NCBI RefSeq assembly: GCF_009833495.1
Contig: NZ_WUWG01000008.1
Span: 1-64,000 of the forward strand
DNA: 64,000 nucleotides
Reading direction: 5' to 3'
From: Oceanomicrobium pacificus
GTDB taxonomy: Bacteria > Pseudomonadota > Alphaproteobacteria > Rhodobacterales > Rhodobacteraceae
Position numbers and translations under genes: made by a program
The notes under the pieces: generated by a model
The model's database searches: none
What the model saw: only the letters and a program-made list of their open reading frames with translations
Told to the model about the DNA's origin: nothing
Shown here: in pieces, positions 60,704-64,000 of the stretch
Position numbering within the stretch: the stretch's first letter is position 1
How the letters are laid out: each line of letters starts with the position of its first letter

Positions 60704-61561
60704 ATGGCTTTGGGATCGCAGATCGTCACCTTTTACGAGGGGCGCTGGCACGAGGGCAACGCACCGATCATCGGGGCCGCGGACCATGCGGCCTGGCTCG
60801 GCAGCCAGGTGTTCGACGGGGCCCGCCAGTTCGAGGGCGTGCGCCCGGATCTCGACCTCCATGCAGAACGGATCATCCGGTCCGCCCGCGCGATGGGCAT
60901 GGTGCCGAAGGTGACCGCCGACGAGGTTCTCGGCCTGATGGAGGAGGGGGCAAAGAAATTCGCCCCCGATCAGGCGCTCTATATCCGGCCGATGATGTGG
61001 TCGCGTGAGGGCACGCCCGGCATCATCGACATCGATCCCGACAGCACCGGCTTCGCGCTCTGCCTTGAAACCCTGCCGATGCCCGAGCCGGGCAATTTCT
61101 CGCTCACAGTGTCGCCCTATTGCCGCCCGCGACAGGACATGGCGATGACCGAGGCCAAGGCGGGATCGCTCTATGCCAATAACGGGCGGATCATGGCCGA
61201 TGCGCGCGCGCGTGGCTTTTCCAATGCGCTCTCGCTCGACATTGACGGCCATGTCGCGGAAACCGCCTCCACCAATGTGTTCATGGTCCGCGACGGGGAG
61301 ATCCTCACCCCGGTGCCGAACGGCACATTCCTGAACGGGTTGACCCGCCAGCGGGTGATGAAACTTCTGGCGGCCGAAGGCCATCCGGTCACCGAGGCGT
61401 CGCTGACGGTCGAGGATTTCGCGAAGGCCGACGAGATCTGGGTGACCGGCAATATCGCCAAGGTCATGCCGGTCGCGCGGTTCGAGGAGCGCACCCTGCC
61501 GCAGGGGCCGATGACGACGCTGGCCCGCGAGCTTTACTGGGCCTACGCCCACGGCAACTGA
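60704..61561 (+). CDS. ilvE: branched-chain amino acid aminotransferase
   Basis: A 285-residue PLP enzyme of fold type IV, close to IlvE length. The Schiff-base Lys is in AMTEAKAGSLYANNGRIMADARARG; earlier AAWLGSQVFDGARQFEG and LYIRPMMWSREGTPGIIDID, later ETASTNVFMVRDGEILTPVPNGTFLNGLTRQRVMKLL. It transfers amino groups to branched-chain keto acids; the sequence is slightly short of classical IlvE, so a D-amino-acid or other class IV activity cannot be excluded. 15 bp before the quinone oxidoreductase. Confidence 0.9.
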   Translation: MALGSQIVTFYEGRWHEGNAPIIGAADHAAWLGSQVFDGARQFEGVRPDLDLHAERIIRSARAMGMVPKVTADEVLGLMEEGAKKFAPDQALYIRPMMWSREGTPGIIDIDPDSTGFALCLETLPMPEPGNFSLTVSPYCRPRQDMAMTEAKAGSLYANNGRIMADARARGFSNALSLDIDGHVAETASTNVFMVRDGEILTPVPNGTFLNGLTRQRVMKLLAAEGHPVTEASLTVEDFAKADEIWVTGNIAKVMPVARFEERTLPQGPMTTLARELYWAYAHGN

Positions 61562-61576
61562 ACGGGGGAGGGACCC

Positions 61577-62590
61577 ATGCTGCCAGCCACGATGCGTGCC
61601 ATCGAGATCACCGCACCGGGCGGGCCGGAGGTGCTTCGCCCGACCGAACGCCCGGTGCCGGAACCGGCCGCCGGGGAGATCCTGATCCGCATTTCGGCTG
61701 CGGGTGTGAACCGGCCCGACGCGCTGCAGCGCGCGGGCGCCTATGATCCGCCGCCCGGCGCCTCCGACCTTCCTGGGCTGGAAGCGGCGGGTGAGGTCGT
61801 GGCGGTCGGGGGCGGCGTGTCGCGCTGGTCTGTGGGCGACCGGGTTTGCGCGCTCCTGCCCGGTGGCGGCTATGCGGAATATGCGACAACGTCCGCCGAC
61901 CATGCATTGCCGGTTCCGGACGGGCTCGGGATGGAGGAAGCCGCCGCGCTTTGCGAGACCTATTTCACCGTCTGGACGAACGTGTTCATGCGCGGGCGGC
62001 TGAAAGCGGGCGAGGTGTTTCTGGTCCATGGCGGCAGTTCGGGCATCGGCACCACGGCGATCCAGTTGGCGCGGGCCTTCGGGGCGCGGGTCTTCGCCAC
62101 CGCCGGCAGCGCGGAGAAATGCGCCTTCTGCGAGACATTGGGGGCCGAGGCCGCCTTCAACTATCGCGAAACGGATTTCGGGGACGCGATCCGCAAGGCC
62201 ACGGACGGGCGCGGAGCGGACCTGATCCTCGACATGGTGGGCGGCGACTATATTCCGCGCAATCTGAAGGCGCTGGCGCTTGACGGGCGGCTGGTGATGA
62301 TCGCGTTCCTCGGCGGGGCGGTGGCGAAAGTGAATTTCGCCCAAGTGATGGTCAAACGCCTGACCGTGACCGGATCAACCTTGCGTCCGCAGTCGGTGCA
62401 GGCCAAGGCCGAGATTGCCCGCGCCCTCGAAGAGCAGGTCTGGCCGCTCCTGTCGTCCGGTGCGGTCGCGCCGGTGATGGACAGCCGCTTTCCCTTCGAC
62501 CGCGCGGCGGACGCGCATGCGAGAATGGAAAGCTCGGACCATATCGGTAAGCTTGTGCTCAGCGGTTGGCAGTCCGCCGATTCGCAATGA
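61577..62590 (+). CDS. NAD(P)H quinone oxidoreductase (MDR superfamily, PIG3-like)
   Basis: A 337-residue zinc-free medium-chain dehydrogenase: VNRPDALQRAGAYDPPPGASDLPGLEAAGEVVAVGGGVSRWSVGDRVCALLPGGGYAEYA, the NADPH loop HGGSSGIGTTAIQLARAFGARVFATAGS, FNYRETDFGDAI and GSTLRPQSVQAKAEIARALE. This is the quinone oxidoreductase group that includes PIG3. Starts behind GGGGGAGGG. The stop overlaps a short in-frame-shifted ATG (62587), but the next gene's better start is 62611. Confidence 0.93.
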   Translation: MLPATMRAIEITAPGGPEVLRPTERPVPEPAAGEILIRISAAGVNRPDALQRAGAYDPPPGASDLPGLEAAGEVVAVGGGVSRWSVGDRVCALLPGGGYAEYATTSADHALPVPDGLGMEEAAALCETYFTVWTNVFMRGRLKAGEVFLVHGGSSGIGTTAIQLARAFGARVFATAGSAEKCAFCETLGAEAAFNYRETDFGDAIRKATDGRGADLILDMVGGDYIPRNLKALALDGRLVMIAFLGGAVAKVNFAQVMVKRLTVTGSTLRPQSVQAKAEIARALEEQVWPLLSSGAVAPVMDSRFPFDRAADAHARMESSDHIGKLVLSGWQSADSQ

Positions 62591-62610
62591 GCAGCAAGAA
62601 AGGACTATCC

Positions 62611-62817
62611 ATGAGATTGACTTTAGCCGTTGCCGTCCTGGCCTCAGGGGCCATCCTCAGCGCCTGTTCGGAGCCCGAACCGGTCGACCCGCTCGTCGCG
62701 GCCTGCGAGGCCAAGGGCGGAACGCTTGAATATCGTGTCGGCAAGACCGGCACTGCACCGGTCTGCACGCTGGCCGACGGGTCCGAGGTGATCCTGCGCG
62801 CCGTGCCCTCGTCCTGA
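62611..62817 (+). CDS. small lipoprotein (DUF333-like)
   Basis: A 68-residue lipoprotein: signal MRLTLAVAVLASGAILSAC with lipobox LSAC, then about 50 residues with CEAKGGTLEYRVGKTGTAPVCTLADGSEV, which follows the Cys-x-GG...CxLxDG pattern of DUF333-type small outer-membrane lipoproteins. ATG at 62611 has AAGGA 6 nt upstream; an ATG at 62587 overlaps the preceding stop and is less likely. Probable same transcript as the oxidoreductase. Confidence 0.8.
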   Translation: MRLTLAVAVLASGAILSACSEPEPVDPLVAACEAKGGTLEYRVGKTGTAPVCTLADGSEVILRAVPSS

Positions 62818-62843
62818 CCGGCACATCCATAGATCGAACGGAT

Positions 62844-62870
62844 AACGGCGCTCCATCGGGGCGCCGTTTT
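62844..62870 (+). terminator. rho-independent terminator after the small lipoprotein
   Basis: AACGGCGC and GCGCCGTT (8 bp) around a 9-nt loop, running to TTTT. It lies 27 bp after the stop and also faces the end of the RNase T2 gene at 62892. Confidence 0.85.
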
Positions 62871-62891
62871 GGGTTTCAGGGGGGGCGCCAG

Positions 62892-63542
62892 TCAGCGAAT
62901 CGCGGGGAAGAGCGCCTCTCTCATCCGGCAGGCACGGGTGGCGGACGCCCCGCAGTCGACCGGTGCGCGCCCGTCCCGTGACAGGCAGACCCGCACCTCC
63001 GCGATGCGCCCGTCCCGGCAGGTCACCCACAGGTTTTCCGGCGCAAGGTCCGGATTGGCCTCCAGAAAGGCCTCCTCGACCAGATCGGCGGGCAGGCGGA
63101 TGTCACGGTCGAGGTCCCGCAACAGCCCCGGCCGTGTGATCCGGCCAAAGGCATCGCGCGCCAGATCGAAATAATCCGCCGGATCGAGCCCCGCGCAGCG
63201 GCCATGTTTCTTCCACTGGTACCAGGCCTGTCCGGCGCCGCCCATGAGCGGCCCCATCGCACCGGTTTCCGCCCGGGACGGATCGCGGGTCACGCGCGGG
63301 CAATGCTGCGGCCAGCGTCCATCATCATATTGCGGCCAGAGCCCGTGAAGGATGAAGCCTGTCCCCGCGCCGGGGGCGCATTGATCGGCCCCGCGCGCGG
63401 CGCCCTCGGCGGCGCACCAACTGGGCGACCAGGACAGGGCGAGCACGTAGAAATCGAAGTCGCCGGGCCGTTCACCATCGGCAAGGGCCGGTCCCGCGAG
63501 CAGCGTGAGCAGGCAAGAAAAGGACTTTAACAATCGCCGCAT
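62892..63542 (-). CDS. ribonuclease T2 family protein
   Basis: A 216-residue exported endoribonuclease. A Sec signal (LLKSFSCLLTLLAGPALA) is followed by both active-site boxes: CAS I FILHGLWPQYDDG and CAS II WYQWKKHGRCAG, each with its catalytic His. Six or more Cys fit the disulfides of the family. It cuts RNA without base choice in the periplasm. Start at 63542 gives the signal peptide; the open frame up to 63938 is unsupported. Confidence 0.93.
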   Translation of the reverse strand: MRRLLKSFSCLLTLLAGPALADGERPGDFDFYVLALSWSPSWCAAEGAARGADQCAPGAGTGFILHGLWPQYDDGRWPQHCPRVTRDPSRAETGAMGPLMGGAGQAWYQWKKHGRCAGLDPADYFDLARDAFGRITRPGLLRDLDRDIRLPADLVEEAFLEANPDLAPENLWVTCRDGRIAEVRVCLSRDGRAPVDCGASATRACRMREALFPAIR

Positions 63543-63642
63543 CTGGCCTATATACGGCGCGGAATTCCCCGCGAAAACCTCTAACAGCGCATGGCGCAAC
63601 CGAGTTTTCGGACCGGGATGGATATGCGTAAGGAGATGTCTC

Positions 63643-64000
63643 ATGGCACTGCCCCTGATGGCGAAAGCGACTGCGGTCTGGCTGGTGGACAATACGACCC
63701 TGTCCTTCAAGCAGATTGCCGAATTTTGCGGTCTGCACGAACTGGAAGTGAACGGCATCGCCGATGGCGAGGTCGCGGTGGGCGTCAAAGGGTTCGACCC
63801 GATTGCCAACCGCCAGCTGACGGCGGAGGAAATCGAACGCTGTGAGGGCAACCCCAAAGCGTCGCTGAAGCTGATGTACAACCCCGCTGCCGAGGGCGAG
63901 ACCAAGCGCAAGGGGCCGCGGTACACGCCGCTGTCCAAGCGTCAGGACCGCCCGGCCGCGATTGCCTGGCTGGTGAAGTTCCATCCGGAGCTGACCGACG
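63643..64000 (+). CDS. trcR: TrcR/DUF1013 family regulator (partial, runs off window)
   Basis: 119 residues are visible, without a stop. It opens MALPLMAKATAVWLVDNTTLSFKQIAEFCGLHELEVNGIADGEVAVGVKGFDPIANRQLTAEEIERC and continues KRKGPRYTPLSKRQDRPAAIAWLVKFHPELTD, the pattern of DUF1013, now called the cell-cycle regulator TrcR in alphaproteobacteria. The LSFKQIAEFCGLHELEVNGIA stretch has an HTH look. AAGGAGA ribosome site at 63630. Divergent from RNase T2 with 100 bp between. Confidence 0.9.
   Translation, partial: MALPLMAKATAVWLVDNTTLSFKQIAEFCGLHELEVNGIADGEVAVGVKGFDPIANRQLTAEEIERCEGNPKASLKLMYNPAAEGETKRKGPRYTPLSKRQDRPAAIAWLVKFHPELTD

Overview
The window is a piece of a GC-rich alphaproteobacterial chromosome, most likely from the Rhodobacteraceae (Roseobacter group); I do not assign a genus. 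The family call rests on several things that occur together: a 44-residue aa3-type cytochrome oxidase subunit IV, a three-gene (split-alpha) proton-translocating transhydrogenase, COQ9, a TrcR (DUF1013) homologue, a non-catalytic dihydroorotase paired with PyrB, a roseobacter-style LuxI, a DmdC-like acyl-CoA dehydrogenase and CsgH/curlin genes. I see no phage, insertion sequence, CRISPR array or rRNA. Almost all of the window is ordinary, densely packed chromosome with many ATGA, GTGA and TGATG start/stop overlaps.

Layout. 0-10 kb: an initiator tRNA with its terminator, then small accessory units each beside its own regulator (WYL regulator with an epoxide-hydrolase-like enzyme, LysR regulator with a cupin and a small membrane protein, membrane-anchored AraC regulator with a membrane protein), a secreted Gly/Asn/Asp-rich protein, a LapG-like protease, a second AraC regulator and a hemolysin-III-type membrane protein. 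10-11.5 kb: a compact curli-type cluster (two curlin-repeat proteins and CsgH). 12-18.5 kb: DEAD-box helicase, fucose mutarotase with an acyl-CoA dehydrogenase, the zur-znuC-znuB zinc operon behind a clear palindromic Zur site, a gamma carbonic anhydrase and a cell-wall hydrolase. 18.5-26 kb: carB, pabB-pabC, aspS and a GlsB-type stress protein.

26.1-29.4 kb is the least ordinary stretch: about 850 bp without a convincing gene, bounded by two 48-nt inverted repeats (26258-26305 and 26893-26940), then a small unknown protein, a luxI/luxR quorum-sensing pair and a small XRE regulator. The core of the inverted repeat recurs inside the promoter of that XRE gene, so the regulator may bind all three sites. 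This is my best candidate for something undescribed.

29.4-45.6 kb: CoA transferase, S49 peptidase, a zinc-ribbon microprotein, Ca2+/cation antiporter, pteridine-reductase-like SDR, an AT-rich gap with a consensus DnaA box, uvrC-pgsA-moaD-moaE, an OmpA/BON envelope protein, ubiA, rsmE, glutamate-cysteine ligase, two DUF805 proteins and plsY. 45.6-64 kb: pyrB and a pseudo-dihydroorotase, GST, an atypical uracil-DNA glycosylase, moaB, a DsbD-domain protein, YqgE, Sua5, the DmdC-like dehydrogenase with a metallo-hydrolase, cytochrome oxidase subunit IV, pntAA-pntAB-pntB, rpsU, COQ9, a branched-chain aminotransferase, a quinone oxidoreductase, RNase T2 and the start of trcR, which runs off the window.

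Together these genes serve respiration and redox balance (oxidase subunit, transhydrogenase, UbiA, COQ9, glutathione), pyrimidine, folate and molybdopterin synthesis, DNA and RNA maintenance, and cell-surface functions. Function calls come from motif recognition alone; no database search was run.
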